A stretch of DNA of 64,000 nt from NCBI GenBank assembly GCA_030533235.1, contig JAUNJN010000005.1, forward strand, positions 16,849 through 80,848, in the 5' to 3' direction. The notes beneath the pieces were generated by a model that made no database searches, was not told the DNA's origin, and saw nothing but the letters and a program-made list of their open reading frames with translations. This DNA comes from Eubacteriales bacterium (GTDB lineage: Bacteria > Bacillota > Clostridia > Lachnospirales > Lachnospiraceae). Position 1 is the first letter of the stretch; every line of letters starts with the position of its first letter. The position numbers were made by a program, and so were the translations under genes. This document shows, piece after piece, positions 37,284-45,303 of the stretch.

Positions 37284-38449
37284 GAAATCCGTTATCAAAA
37301 ATAGTAGTTGATATTAAACCATCCGGTATCCGTAAGTTTTTTGATATTGTAAGTGAAATGCCACATGCAATTTCTCTGGGTGTTGGCGAACCGGATTTTG
37401 ACACGCCTTGGCATATTCGTGCAGAGGGTATTTATTCTTTGGAAAAGGGTAAGACATTTTATACCTCGAATTCCGGCTTGTTAGAATTGCGTGAAGAGAT
37501 TTGTAAGTGGTATAGCCGTAAATATGATGTACATTATGACTTTCGCAAGGAAAGCGTTATGACGGTCGGCGGCAGTGAGGGAATTGACATTGCACTTCGT
37601 GCAATGCTTGACCCGGGCGATGAAGTAATCATTCCGGAGCCTTGCTATGTCTCTTATTTGCCGTGTGTACAGTTAATCGGCGGTGTGCCGGTTACAATTG
37701 AGCTTAAGAATGAAAATGAGTTCCGTCTGACACCGGAGGAACTTTCAGCTGCAATCACAGACAAGACAAAGGTGCTTATCCTGGCGTTTCCTAGTAATCC
37801 GACCGGCGCAATCATGTCAAAGAAAGATTTGGAGCCGATTGCAGAGATCTGTAAGGAAAAGGATATTTTTGTTATATCCGATGAAATATATTCAGAGCTT
37901 ACATATGGCGATAAGCAGCATTTCAGTATTGCTGCACTGCCTGGTATGAAAGAACGGACAATTGTTATCAACGGTTTTTCAAAAGCATATGCCATGACCG
38001 GGTGGAGACTCGGATATGCACTTGCACCGGAAGTGATTGCAACACAGATGACAAAGATTCATCAGTTTGCAATTATGTGCGCGCCGACGACGAGTCAGTA
38101 CGCTGCCATTGAAGCAATCAAAAACGGCGACGATGACATCGCAAAGATGCGTACATCTTACGACCAGAGAAGAAAGTTTTTATTAAACGCATTCCGTGAG
38201 ATGAATTTGCCATGCTTTGAGCCGAAGGGGGCATTTTATGTATTCCCGTGTATCAAGGAATTTGGTATTACCAGTGATGAGTTTGCGACAAGATTGCTTC
38301 ATGAGGAGGAGCTTGCGGTTGTTCCGGGTACCGCATTTGGTAATTGCGGCGAGGGATTCTTACGTATCTCTTATGCTTACTCCATTGATCAGCTGCGTGA
38401 GGCAATGACACGCCTCGAGCGTTTTATTACAAGACTTCGCGAGAATTAG
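37280..38449 (+). CDS. Class I/II pyridoxal-phosphate aminotransferase
   Basis: 389 residues, GTG start coupled to the Lrp gene. PLP-binding lysine is in NGFSKAYAMTGWRLGY, with the preceding ISDEIYSELTYG (Asp for pyridine N) and FPSNPTGA. The N-terminal SLGVGEPDFDTPWHI is typical of the aspartate/aromatic aminotransferase subgroup (PatA/AspC-like). The amino donor is not readable from the sequence. With the Lrp regulator it forms a two-gene amino acid metabolism unit. Confidence 0.93.
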   Translation: MRNPLSKIVVDIKPSGIRKFFDIVSEMPHAISLGVGEPDFDTPWHIRAEGIYSLEKGKTFYTSNSGLLELREEICKWYSRKYDVHYDFRKESVMTVGGSEGIDIALRAMLDPGDEVIIPEPCYVSYLPCVQLIGGVPVTIELKNENEFRLTPEELSAAITDKTKVLILAFPSNPTGAIMSKKDLEPIAEICKEKDIFVISDEIYSELTYGDKQHFSIAALPGMKERTIVINGFSKAYAMTGWRLGYALAPEVIATQMTKIHQFAIMCAPTTSQYAAIEAIKNGDDDIAKMRTSYDQRRKFLLNAFREMNLPCFEPKGAFYVFPCIKEFGITSDEFATRLLHEEELAVVPGTAFGNCGEGFLRISYAYSIDQLREAMTRLERFITRLREN

Positions 38450-38457
38450 GAGCCATT

Positions 38458-38949
38458 ATGTTAAACATTGTGTTGCATGAGCCGGAGATGCCGGCAAATA
38501 CGGGAAATATCGGTCGGACCTGTGTGGCAGCAGGCATTCGTCTGCATCTCATTGAGCCGATGGGATTTCGAATCAACGATAAAATGTTAAAGCGTGCCGG
38601 ACTTGATTATTGGGAAAAGTTAGACGTTACGATTTACGATGATTATTCGGATTTTCTTGAAAAGAATCCGGGAGCTAAGATTTACATGGCGACGACAAAG
38701 GCAAAGCAGAAATATACGGATGTTACCTATGAGGAAGATGCGTATATTATGTTCGGAAAGGAAAGCGCGGGTATTCCGGAGGAGATTTTGCTACAGAATA
38801 AGGAAACATGTGTGCGTATTCCTATGATGCCGGGAGAACGTTCGCTTAATTTGTCAAATTCGGTTGCAATAGTTGTATATGAGGCACTTAGGCAGCAGGG
38901 ATTTCCGCAGCTTGAGAGTGCCGGACAATTACATCGTTATGAATGGTAA
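38458..38949 (+). CDS. trmL: tRNA (cytidine/uridine34-2'-O)-methyltransferase
   Basis: 163 residues, a minimal SPOUT methylase. NIVLHEPEMPANTGNIGRTC is the TrmL start, and FGKESAGIPEEI plus R-I-P-M-M-P-G-E-R-S-L-N-L-S-N-S-V form the knot that holds SAM. It methylates the wobble base of tRNA-Leu isoacceptors. It is 8 bp behind the aminotransferase. Confidence 0.95.
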   Translation: MLNIVLHEPEMPANTGNIGRTCVAAGIRLHLIEPMGFRINDKMLKRAGLDYWEKLDVTIYDDYSDFLEKNPGAKIYMATTKAKQKYTDVTYEEDAYIMFGKESAGIPEEILLQNKETCVRIPMMPGERSLNLSNSVAIVVYEALRQQGFPQLESAGQLHRYEW

Positions 38950-38961
38950 AATGGGAAATAT

Positions 38962-40020
38962 GTGAGAATCGATATGGATCAACGAGCAGACTGGCTGGGA
39001 AAGCCGTATTATTCATTAAATGCATATTTTAAGTATACCTACGGTGAAAAGATTTACAAGATTGCGGTGGATGCAGGACTTACCTGCCCGAACCGTGATG
39101 GTACACTCGATCATCGTGGGTGTATTTTTTGTAGTGCCGGAGGCAGCGGGGATTTTGCAGTCCCGATAAATGATACTCCGTATGCGAAGCAATATGGGAC
39201 AAATTCTGCATCAAGACAAAATCCGGTTGATGTGAGGCGCCAGATTGAACGCGGCATGGCAAAGTTCAATAAATCGGTGGGAGAACGGTTTGTCATTTAT
39301 TTTCAGGCTTATACAAACACTTACGGGTCTGTTGATTATTTGCGGGAGATATGGACGGCCGCACTTTGTGAGCCTTCTGTGGCCGGAATCTCGATTGCGA
39401 CCAGACCGGACTGTCTGGGGAAAGAAATACTTGATTTGCTTGCGGAGCTAAATTGTATCTATAGTGCGCAGGGGAAGTTTATCTGGGTAGAGCTTGGACT
39501 TCAAACGATGCACGAAATGACAGCGCAGTATATACGCAGACATTATTATCTTGTTGAATATGAGGATGCGGTCAGAAATTTAACAAAAATCAATATCCCG
39601 TATATCACACATGTGATTTTGGGACTGCCGGGAGAGAGCAGGGAAATGATGCTTTCTACGGTACGATATGTGAGTGCCGGTAATTTTGCCACATGTGAGA
39701 GCGGAGAACATGTGGCATGCAGACCATTCGGGATAAAGCTGCAACTCTTACACGTGTTAATGGGAACCGACCTTGCTAAAGAGTATGAGGAAGGCGTGTT
39801 TGAGGTTCTCTCGATGGAGGATTATATTGCGTTAACCGCGGAGTGTTTACGGGTGATTCATCCGGAAATTGTCGTTCACAGGGTGACCGGAGATGGACCG
39901 AAGCACAGCTTGATTGCACCGGAATGGTCCAAAAACAAAAAAGCAGTATTAAACGGATTACACAAATATATGGCTGAGCATGACATTAGACAGGGAGAAG
40001 CATGCCGAGCCAGATACTGA
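38962..40020 (+). CDS. Radical SAM protein, YhcC/TIGR01212 type
   Basis: 352 residues, GTG start (an ATG at 38974 is also possible). The radical-SAM cluster cysteines sit in TCPNRDGTLDHRGCIFCSAG, with C-x13-C-x2-C spacing typical of the YhcC family rather than the standard C-x3-C-x2-C. Later motifs (QAYTNTY, RPDCL, WVELGLQT, VILGLPGE) also fit. Function is not established; it may act on a tRNA or other nucleic acid. The 3' end overlaps spmB on the other strand by 35 bp. Confidence 0.92.
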   Translation: MRIDMDQRADWLGKPYYSLNAYFKYTYGEKIYKIAVDAGLTCPNRDGTLDHRGCIFCSAGGSGDFAVPINDTPYAKQYGTNSASRQNPVDVRRQIERGMAKFNKSVGERFVIYFQAYTNTYGSVDYLREIWTAALCEPSVAGISIATRPDCLGKEILDLLAELNCIYSAQGKFIWVELGLQTMHEMTAQYIRRHYYLVEYEDAVRNLTKINIPYITHVILGLPGESREMMLSTVRYVSAGNFATCESGEHVACRPFGIKLQLLHVLMGTDLAKEYEEGVFEVLSMEDYIALTAECLRVIHPEIVVHRVTGDGPKHSLIAPEWSKNKKAVLNGLHKYMAEHDIRQGEACRARY

Positions 40021-40528
40021 TGATTGTTCCTGCAATCGAACAAATTAGGGCGCCTATGAGCGTCCATTTTGTTTTTGTGACGCCGATTGACAGATAATAT
40101 ACGGACATTGTATAAAAAACAGTTTCGGTACTGCTCATCATAATCGAGATTGTTCGACCAATCACGGAATCGGGACCATAGGTGTCGAAAATATCTAATG
40201 TCATTCCGGTTGCGGCAGAGGATGAAAAAAGTCTTACGATGGAAACCGGGATGATTTCGGGGTGAATGCCGAAAGCATCATTTAGAGGGGTAAAGATATT
40301 ACAAAGCAGAGCAAGGCAGCCGGAACTTCGGAGTATGCCTACGGCAACAAGCAGACCGATGAGTGTAGGAGCAAGTTCAATTACCATTTGAAAGCCTTCT
40401 TTTACCCCGGTAAGAAAGGTTTCATAAATCGGAATTTTTTTACAGAACCCATAAAAAACAATATAGCCCAGGACAAGCGGAATCATATAATTTGATAAGG
40501 TATAGAAACAGGAAGTAATCAATGACAT
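39986..40528 (-). CDS. spmB: Spore maturation protein B-like membrane protein
   Basis: 180 residues from the ATG at 40528 (AAGGA 11-14 bases upstream); an ATG at 40558 lacks a ribosome site. Nucleoside-recognition/gate domain with five membrane helices: ELAPTLIGLLVAVGILRSSG, IPVSIVRLFSSSAATGM and MSSTETVFYTMSVYY are characteristic of SpmB. In Bacillus, SpmA and SpmB act together in spore-core dehydration; spmA is not adjacent here. A TATAAT 13-18 bases before the alternative start may be its promoter. Confidence 0.85.
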   Translation of the reverse strand: MSLITSCFYTLSNYMIPLVLGYIVFYGFCKKIPIYETFLTGVKEGFQMVIELAPTLIGLLVAVGILRSSGCLALLCNIFTPLNDAFGIHPEIIPVSIVRLFSSSAATGMTLDIFDTYGPDSVIGRTISIMMSSTETVFYTMSVYYLSIGVTKTKWTLIGALICSIAGTIISIWLGMLLPV

Positions 40529-40626
40529 GAGGTAAGATATCCTTGAAAAAATATGCAAAATATTATACTATAAATGTATATGAAGTGTTCGAAAAAATAT
40601 GTACAAATTTACAGGAGGAATAGAGC

Positions 40627-41544
40627 ATGAGGTTAGTGACACGTTCGGATTTTGACGGACTTGCGTGTGGTGCACTCTTGAAGGAGGCCGGTATTATTGA
40701 TCATTGGACATTTGCACATCCGAAGGATTTGCAGGATGGTCTTATTCCGGTCGATGAGAATGATTGTCTTGCGAATGTTCCGTTTGTTGAGGGCTGCGGG
40801 TTATGGTTTGATCACCATTCCAGTGAGCATGAGAGACTGGAACTTGAGGGTAAGTACAAGGGAGAGAGCCGTATTACACCATCCTGCGCACGTATCATTT
40901 ATGATTACTATGGTGGCAGAGAGCGTTTCTCTCATTTTGATGAGATGATGGAGGCGGTTGATAAGGTTGACTCCGGTAATCTTACCGTTGATGAAATATT
41001 AAATCCGACCGGATGGATTTTGATTGGATTTTTGATGGATCCGAGAACCGGTCTTGGAAGATGGCGTAATTTCACAATTCCGAACTACAAGCTGATGGAA
41101 ACTTTGATTGATGCGTGTCGTACGATGTCTACCGAAGAGATTTTGGCACTTCCGGATGTGAAGGAGCGTATCGAAGTATACAACGAGCAGACAGAGAAGT
41201 TTAAAGAGATGGTAAAGGCACATACACGTGTCGAAAAGGATGTTATTATCTCTGATTTGCGTGGTGTTGATCCGATTTACACAGGAAATCGATTCATGAT
41301 TTACAGTCTCTATCCGGAACAGAATATTTCCGTATGGATTGTAAACGGCAAGGGTGGCAAGGGCTGTTCTGCTGCTGTCGGATACAGCATTATCAATCGC
41401 TCGTCAAATGTCGATGTCGGAAGCTTAATGTTGAAATACGGTGGTGGTGGCCACAAAAAGGTCGGAACCTGCCAGTTTACGGATGAGACAATGGATGAGC
41501 AGCTTGAGAAATTAATTGACGAGATTGTTAATTATCAGGCATAA
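40627..41544 (+). CDS. DHH/DHHA1 family phosphoesterase
   Basis: 305 residues, GGAGG upstream. Metal motifs: TRSDFDGLACG (DxD), LWFDHHSSEH (DHH) and the C-terminal YGGGGHKKVGTCQF of the DHHA1 domain. This architecture hydrolyses phosphodiesters in oligonucleotides or polyphosphate (NrnA, PPX1-like). No CBS or DRTGG domain is attached. It lies alone between divergent spmB and the terminator at 41593. Confidence 0.92.
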   Translation: MRLVTRSDFDGLACGALLKEAGIIDHWTFAHPKDLQDGLIPVDENDCLANVPFVEGCGLWFDHHSSEHERLELEGKYKGESRITPSCARIIYDYYGGRERFSHFDEMMEAVDKVDSGNLTVDEILNPTGWILIGFLMDPRTGLGRWRNFTIPNYKLMETLIDACRTMSTEEILALPDVKERIEVYNEQTEKFKEMVKAHTRVEKDVIISDLRGVDPIYTGNRFMIYSLYPEQNISVWIVNGKGGKGCSAAVGYSIINRSSNVDVGSLMLKYGGGGHKKVGTCQFTDETMDEQLEKLIDEIVNYQA

Positions 41545-41551
41545 GGAAGAG

Positions 41552-41576
41552 ATACAATTGCCGGGCGCAATTGTAT
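41552..41576 (+). terminator. Perfect 10-bp hairpin, first of two after the DHH gene
   Basis: ATACAATTGC (41552-41561) and GCAATTGTAT (41567-41576) form a perfect stem with a CGGGC loop, 7 bases after the DHH stop. It lacks a real T-tract (TATTATAC follows), so it may stabilise the 3' end rather than terminate. Confidence 0.45.
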
Positions 41577-41592
41577 TATACAGGTATTCAGA

Positions 41593-41655
41593 AGAGACAC
41601 CCGGTTTCGTCAAATCTGCAAAATGCAGATTTTCGAAATCGGGTGTCTCTTTATT
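41593..41655 (+). terminator. Very long terminator hairpin
   Basis: A stem of about 27 bp: AGAGACACCCGGTTTCG onward (from 41593) pairs with CGAAATCGGGTGTCTCT (ending 41650), including the inner CTGCA/TGCAG, with a few mismatches and a 4-base loop. TTTATT follows. Near symmetry may let it act in both directions. It isolates the DHH gene from the Tad operon. Confidence 0.85.
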
Positions 41656-41760
41656 CGCTTAGGGAGTTAATGTGCATAATGTGGAAAACATTGTGGATGG
41701 CTCGCTAATTATAGCTGAAAATGTAGTCGTTTGACGACATCGAATGACGTTATTTGGAAC

Positions 41761-41790
41761 TTTACATAGGAAAAAGACGTATGGTATAGT
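41761..41790 (+). promoter_or_regulatory. Candidate promoter of the Tad pilus operon
   Basis: TTTACA (41761-41766), an 18-base spacer and extended TGG-TATAGT (-10 at 41785-41790), about 170 bases before the first Tad gene. The rest of the 41656-41962 gap is AT-rich, with only weak short palindromes (GTCGTTTGACGAC at about 41725, AATGT/ACATT near 41680). I see no known riboswitch and no small ORF with a ribosome site in it. The long leader leaves room for further control. Confidence 0.5.
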
Positions 41791-41962
41791 CTGATTGTAG
41801 CAACCGATAAGCGTTCTGCATATTGAGTTGTTGGGTATTTGCAGACCCGGGATTTCTTTATTTCATTTATTATTCCAAAGATAAGATTATTTATACAAAT
41901 TTTACTGCCTGAAGGGAATCATTTGAAATTGTGATACGATAGGGGGACTGAAGGGGAGGTTT

Positions 41963-42400
41963 ATGATTTGCAATATTTGTCTTGGTTTGTTTTTGACGGG
42001 AGCCGTCTATTATGATGTGCGATATATGAGGATTCCGAACATGTGGAATCTTTGTTGGGCAATCGCAGGAATCATATATAGTATTCGAATTGCGGGATGG
42101 CATGGACTGTTTTGCAGCCTGATCGGTATCATGATTCCGATTGTTGTTTTTCTTATATTGTTTATCCTTCGTGCGATGGGAGCCGGCGATATTAAGCTGC
42201 TTTCCGGCATAGGAGCTTTTTTATGGAAGGATATCATCACGGTGATTATGGTTGCCCTGCTTCTTGCGGCAATGTATGCAATCGTGGTTTGTATAGGGCG
42301 GTTAATGCGGCGAAAACAGTTTGGATGGACACGGATACGGATGGCGATACCGATTGCTGTCGGCACAGGTGTATATATATGGGGAGGCTGTTTTTTATGA
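41963..42400 (+). CDS. tadV: Prepilin peptidase (TadV/CpaA-like, A24A)
   Basis: 145 residues, GGGGAGG site. The two catalytic aspartates are D18 in YYDVRYMRIPN and the Asp of GAGDIKLLSG (near residue 75). Four to five membrane helices and the short form without the N-methylation domain are typical of Tad/Flp peptidases. It cleaves the leader of the Flp1-like pilin (46749) and probably of the TadE-like proteins. It overlaps tadZ by 4 bp. Confidence 0.9.
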   Translation: MICNICLGLFLTGAVYYDVRYMRIPNMWNLCWAIAGIIYSIRIAGWHGLFCSLIGIMIPIVVFLILFILRAMGAGDIKLLSGIGAFLWKDIITVIMVALLLAAMYAIVVCIGRLMRRKQFGWTRIRMAIPIAVGTGVYIWGGCFL

Positions 42401-43326
42401 GTGCCCAAATTGGTATTTACGATTCAGATTTTGATTATGCAAACGCATTGATGGAGTATATTAACGTGCAGGGAGACGGGATGATGCAGAGCGCTGCATT
42501 TTCGGAGATGGAGACCTTGCAAAGATATGTCGAACAGACAAATCCGGAGCTGATATTAAGCGGGGATGCATTGCCGGATTCGTATCAGGACGAAAACGGC
42601 GTTCGCGTGATTCGTCTGTCCGAGACCGATGCCCCTGCTTATGCGAATGAACAATATATCTACAAGTATCAGCGGATGGATGTGCTCGTGCGGCAGCTTG
42701 CGTCCATGCTTCAGATTAAGACAAGCGACGATGCGGAGTATCCTTTGTTCTACGGAGTTTATTCGCCGATTGGACGTTGTGGTAAGACGACTTTTGCATT
42801 TTCTGTATGTCACAATTTCGAAGAGAGCCTTTACATTGGAATGGACAGCTACATAGGGAGTACCAATGTATCGCAGGACATATTTCGGCAGTCGGAACTG
42901 TTTTATTTCCATTTGCTGACACACAACGAAGAGATTATGGAAACTGTCCGCGCAGTTGGCAGCTTTGCCGGTACAAGCTTTTCGATTGTATATGGATTAC
43001 GCAATTTTACGGATTATAAACAGATTACATCGGAGGATGTTGCATGGTTCCGGCAAACACTGAAAGCGAAGTCACAGATTCGACGGGTAGTGTTTGATAT
43101 TGGTGCCGGGGTCTTGTCTGATTTCGGTTTATTATGTGAGTTTGATCATTTGTTTGTTCCTTGTTTGTCGGATGCGTATTCACAGCGTTTGCTTGACCAT
43201 TTTCACATACTTGTAAAAGAAGTCCCGGATAAGATGCCTTCTGCGTACATTTCATACATCGAGGTTCCGATGGATAGCTATGACTCCCCGGTGCTTCGGG
43301 ATTATGTTCACCAAAAGGGGATTTAG
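42397..43326 (+). CDS. tadZ: TadZ/CpaE-like ParA/MinD-family ATPase
   Basis: 309 residues from the ATG at 42397 (ATGA overlap; GGGGAGG site). Residues 1-60 look like an atypical receiver domain (QIGIYDSDFDYANALMEYI). The P-loop YSPIGRCGKTT (122-132) resembles the deviant Walker A, but the signature first Lys of KGGxGKT is missing (I/G in that place), as in several TadZ proteins with weak ATPase. VVFDIGAG is the Walker B position. TadZ places the pilus machine at the cell pole and recruits TadA. Confidence 0.82.
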   Translation: MSAQIGIYDSDFDYANALMEYINVQGDGMMQSAAFSEMETLQRYVEQTNPELILSGDALPDSYQDENGVRVIRLSETDAPAYANEQYIYKYQRMDVLVRQLASMLQIKTSDDAEYPLFYGVYSPIGRCGKTTFAFSVCHNFEESLYIGMDSYIGSTNVSQDIFRQSELFYFHLLTHNEEIMETVRAVGSFAGTSFSIVYGLRNFTDYKQITSEDVAWFRQTLKAKSQIRRVVFDIGAGVLSDFGLLCEFDHLFVPCLSDAYSQRLLDHFHILVKEVPDKMPSAYISYIEVPMDSYDSPVLRDYVHQKGI

Positions 43327-44616
43327 ATGAAGACGCTAAAAGACCAAATATATCGAATGGTAGTTGAACGGCTCGATATGAGTCGCGAGTTAAGTGATGA
43401 TGAGGTGGAGGCTGTAATTGACAACTGCATACTTTCTGTGACGGATGAAGGCTATTTATCGTTAAAAGAAAAACTACGGTTACGGCGTGATATATTTAAC
43501 AGTCTTAGGCGTATGGATATTCTGACACAATATATGGAGGATGATTCGGTTTCGGAAATTATGGTCAACGGCTATTCGGATATTTTTATTGAAAAAAACG
43601 GTAAGCTGTTTCGAAGTGACAAATGCTTTGAATCGGAAGAAAAGCTGATGTCGGTCATTCAACAGATTGTGGCAGGCTGTAATCGACGGGTTAACGAGAG
43701 TACGCCCATTGTAGATGCGCGACTTCCGGATGGTTCCCGTGTTCATGTTGTAACACGACCGGTTGCATTGTCCGGGCCTACCATTACAATTCGACGGTTT
43801 CCTAATCAGGCGTTTCATATGGAACACCTAGTCACACTAGGTACCTTGTCGGCTGCGGTAGCGGATATATTACGGCTCCTCGTAGTGGCAGGCTACAATA
43901 TCTTTATATGCGGGGGGACAGGGTCCGGGAAAACAACTTTTCTAAATGCGCTCTCTGAATTTATTCCGGCGGATTCGCGTATTGTCACAATTGAGGATGC
44001 AGCTGAATTACAGATTCGGGGGATTGATAATCTTGTGCGCCTGGAGGCGCGGCCGGAAAATATCGAGGGTGATCATGCGATTTCCATACGTGATTTGATA
44101 AAAGCAAGCTTGCGTATGAGACCGGATCGAATTATTGTCGGAGAGGTGCGCGACGGAGCAGCGATTGATATGCTGACGGCGATGAATACCGGGCACGACG
44201 GTAGCCTTAGCACTGGACATGCAAATTCCTGTGAGGATATGATATCTCGTCTTTGTACGATGGTTTTGATGGGAATGGATTTGCCGATGCTTGCCGTCAA
44301 ACAGCAGATTTCATCTGCCGTGGACATAATTATTCATGTTTCGCGTATGCGGGATCGGACGAGAAAGGTTACAAAAATATGCGAAGTGCTTGCGGATAAG
44401 AATGGAGAACCTTTGCTACGGACACTGTACGAGTTCCGTGAGGAGGAAACATCCAAGAAGACGGAGGGCGTGAAAGGAACACTCGAGTTTGTTCAGGAAC
44501 TATGCCGGAGGGAGAAGCTAAAGGATGCCGGATTAATGGAGGTGTATGATGAGGCAGAACAAAAAGCGGCAGGGTCAGCCTCTGCCGGGAAGCTGGTACG
44601 CAATGGAGATATTTAA
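43327..44616 (+). CDS. tadA: TadA/CpaF secretion ATPase
   Basis: 429 residues, abutting tadZ. N-terminal domain (SEIMVNGYSDIFIEKNG; RVNESTPIVDARLPDGSRV), Walker A CGGTGSGKTTFLNAL near 194-208, Asp box VTIEDAAELQ, Walker B RPDRIIVGEVRDGAAIDML, His box GHDGSLSTGHAN. It is the hexameric ATPase that drives pilus assembly. Its last 68 bp are shared with the start of tadB in another frame. Confidence 0.96.
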   Translation: MKTLKDQIYRMVVERLDMSRELSDDEVEAVIDNCILSVTDEGYLSLKEKLRLRRDIFNSLRRMDILTQYMEDDSVSEIMVNGYSDIFIEKNGKLFRSDKCFESEEKLMSVIQQIVAGCNRRVNESTPIVDARLPDGSRVHVVTRPVALSGPTITIRRFPNQAFHMEHLVTLGTLSAAVADILRLLVVAGYNIFICGGTGSGKTTFLNALSEFIPADSRIVTIEDAAELQIRGIDNLVRLEARPENIEGDHAISIRDLIKASLRMRPDRIIVGEVRDGAAIDMLTAMNTGHDGSLSTGHANSCEDMISRLCTMVLMGMDLPMLAVKQQISSAVDIIIHVSRMRDRTRKVTKICEVLADKNGEPLLRTLYEFREEETSKKTEGVKGTLEFVQELCRREKLKDAGLMEVYDEAEQKAAGSASAGKLVRNGDI

Positions 44617-45301
44617 GCTGCTTGGAATAACAGTCGGAATTGCTTTTCTTTTTTACAACGCATGGTACGGGAGTCTGATCATTCTGCCGTTTAGCTGTAT
44701 TATGTTTCGAAGAGATGTCAGACAATTTTACCAAAAACGTACAAAGCGCATTCGCGTGGAATTTAAGGATTTTCTTGTTGTACTATCGGGAAATTTGTCT
44801 GCAGGATATGCATTTGAAAATGCGATTCGACTGGCAGAGAAGGATATGGAAAAGCAATACGGAAAAGAATTTTTAATCAGAGATGGGATAAGACGTTGTG
44901 TCTATGGTGTACGTTGTAACCAGAGTATTGATGTTTTATTTGAGAACTTTGCGCACGAAATCGGAATTGAAGAAGCAACCTCCTGTGCACATCTTATGAT
45001 GCTTGCAAAACAGTACGGAGGAAATATGATTCAAATGCTTCAGCGTATGGCACGGAATATGACATTGATGTTTTCAGCAGAACAGGAGATTGAGACAAGT
45101 GAGGCACAAAAAAAGCTTGAAAGTCGTGTAATGCTATTGTCGCCATTTGGAATTATGTTCTATATGCGAATGACGAATGCGGCATACATTTCTATGATGT
45201 ACGACACAATGGCGGGACATGTTGTGATGACTCTGGCACTTGTTGTGATTGGTATATGCGGTTTGTGGATGGATTCAATTACGAAGGGAGTGAAAGCATA
45301 A
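44549..45301 (+). CDS. tadB: TadB-like inner-membrane platform protein
   Basis: 250 residues from the ATG at 44549 (GGAGG 6 bases upstream; the ATG at 44546 is too close). Two N-terminal membrane helices (about 22-53), then a T2SSF domain (FKDFLVVLSGNLSAGYAFENA; CAHLMMLAKQYGGNMIQML) and C-terminal helices (ALVVIGICGLWMDS). The first 68 bp lie inside tadA. Confidence 0.9.
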   Translation: MRQNKKRQGQPLPGSWYAMEIFKLLGITVGIAFLFYNAWYGSLIILPFSCIMFRRDVRQFYQKRTKRIRVEFKDFLVVLSGNLSAGYAFENAIRLAEKDMEKQYGKEFLIRDGIRRCVYGVRCNQSIDVLFENFAHEIGIEEATSCAHLMMLAKQYGGNMIQMLQRMARNMTLMFSAEQEIETSEAQKKLESRVMLLSPFGIMFYMRMTNAAYISMMYDTMAGHVVMTLALVVIGICGLWMDSITKGVKA

Positions 45302-45303
45302 AA

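Noticed and set aside
41656-41962. Riboswitch (c-di-GMP type) in the Tad leader
   Set aside because: None of the conserved c-di-GMP-I or -II core segments are present; only weak palindromes and a candidate promoter.
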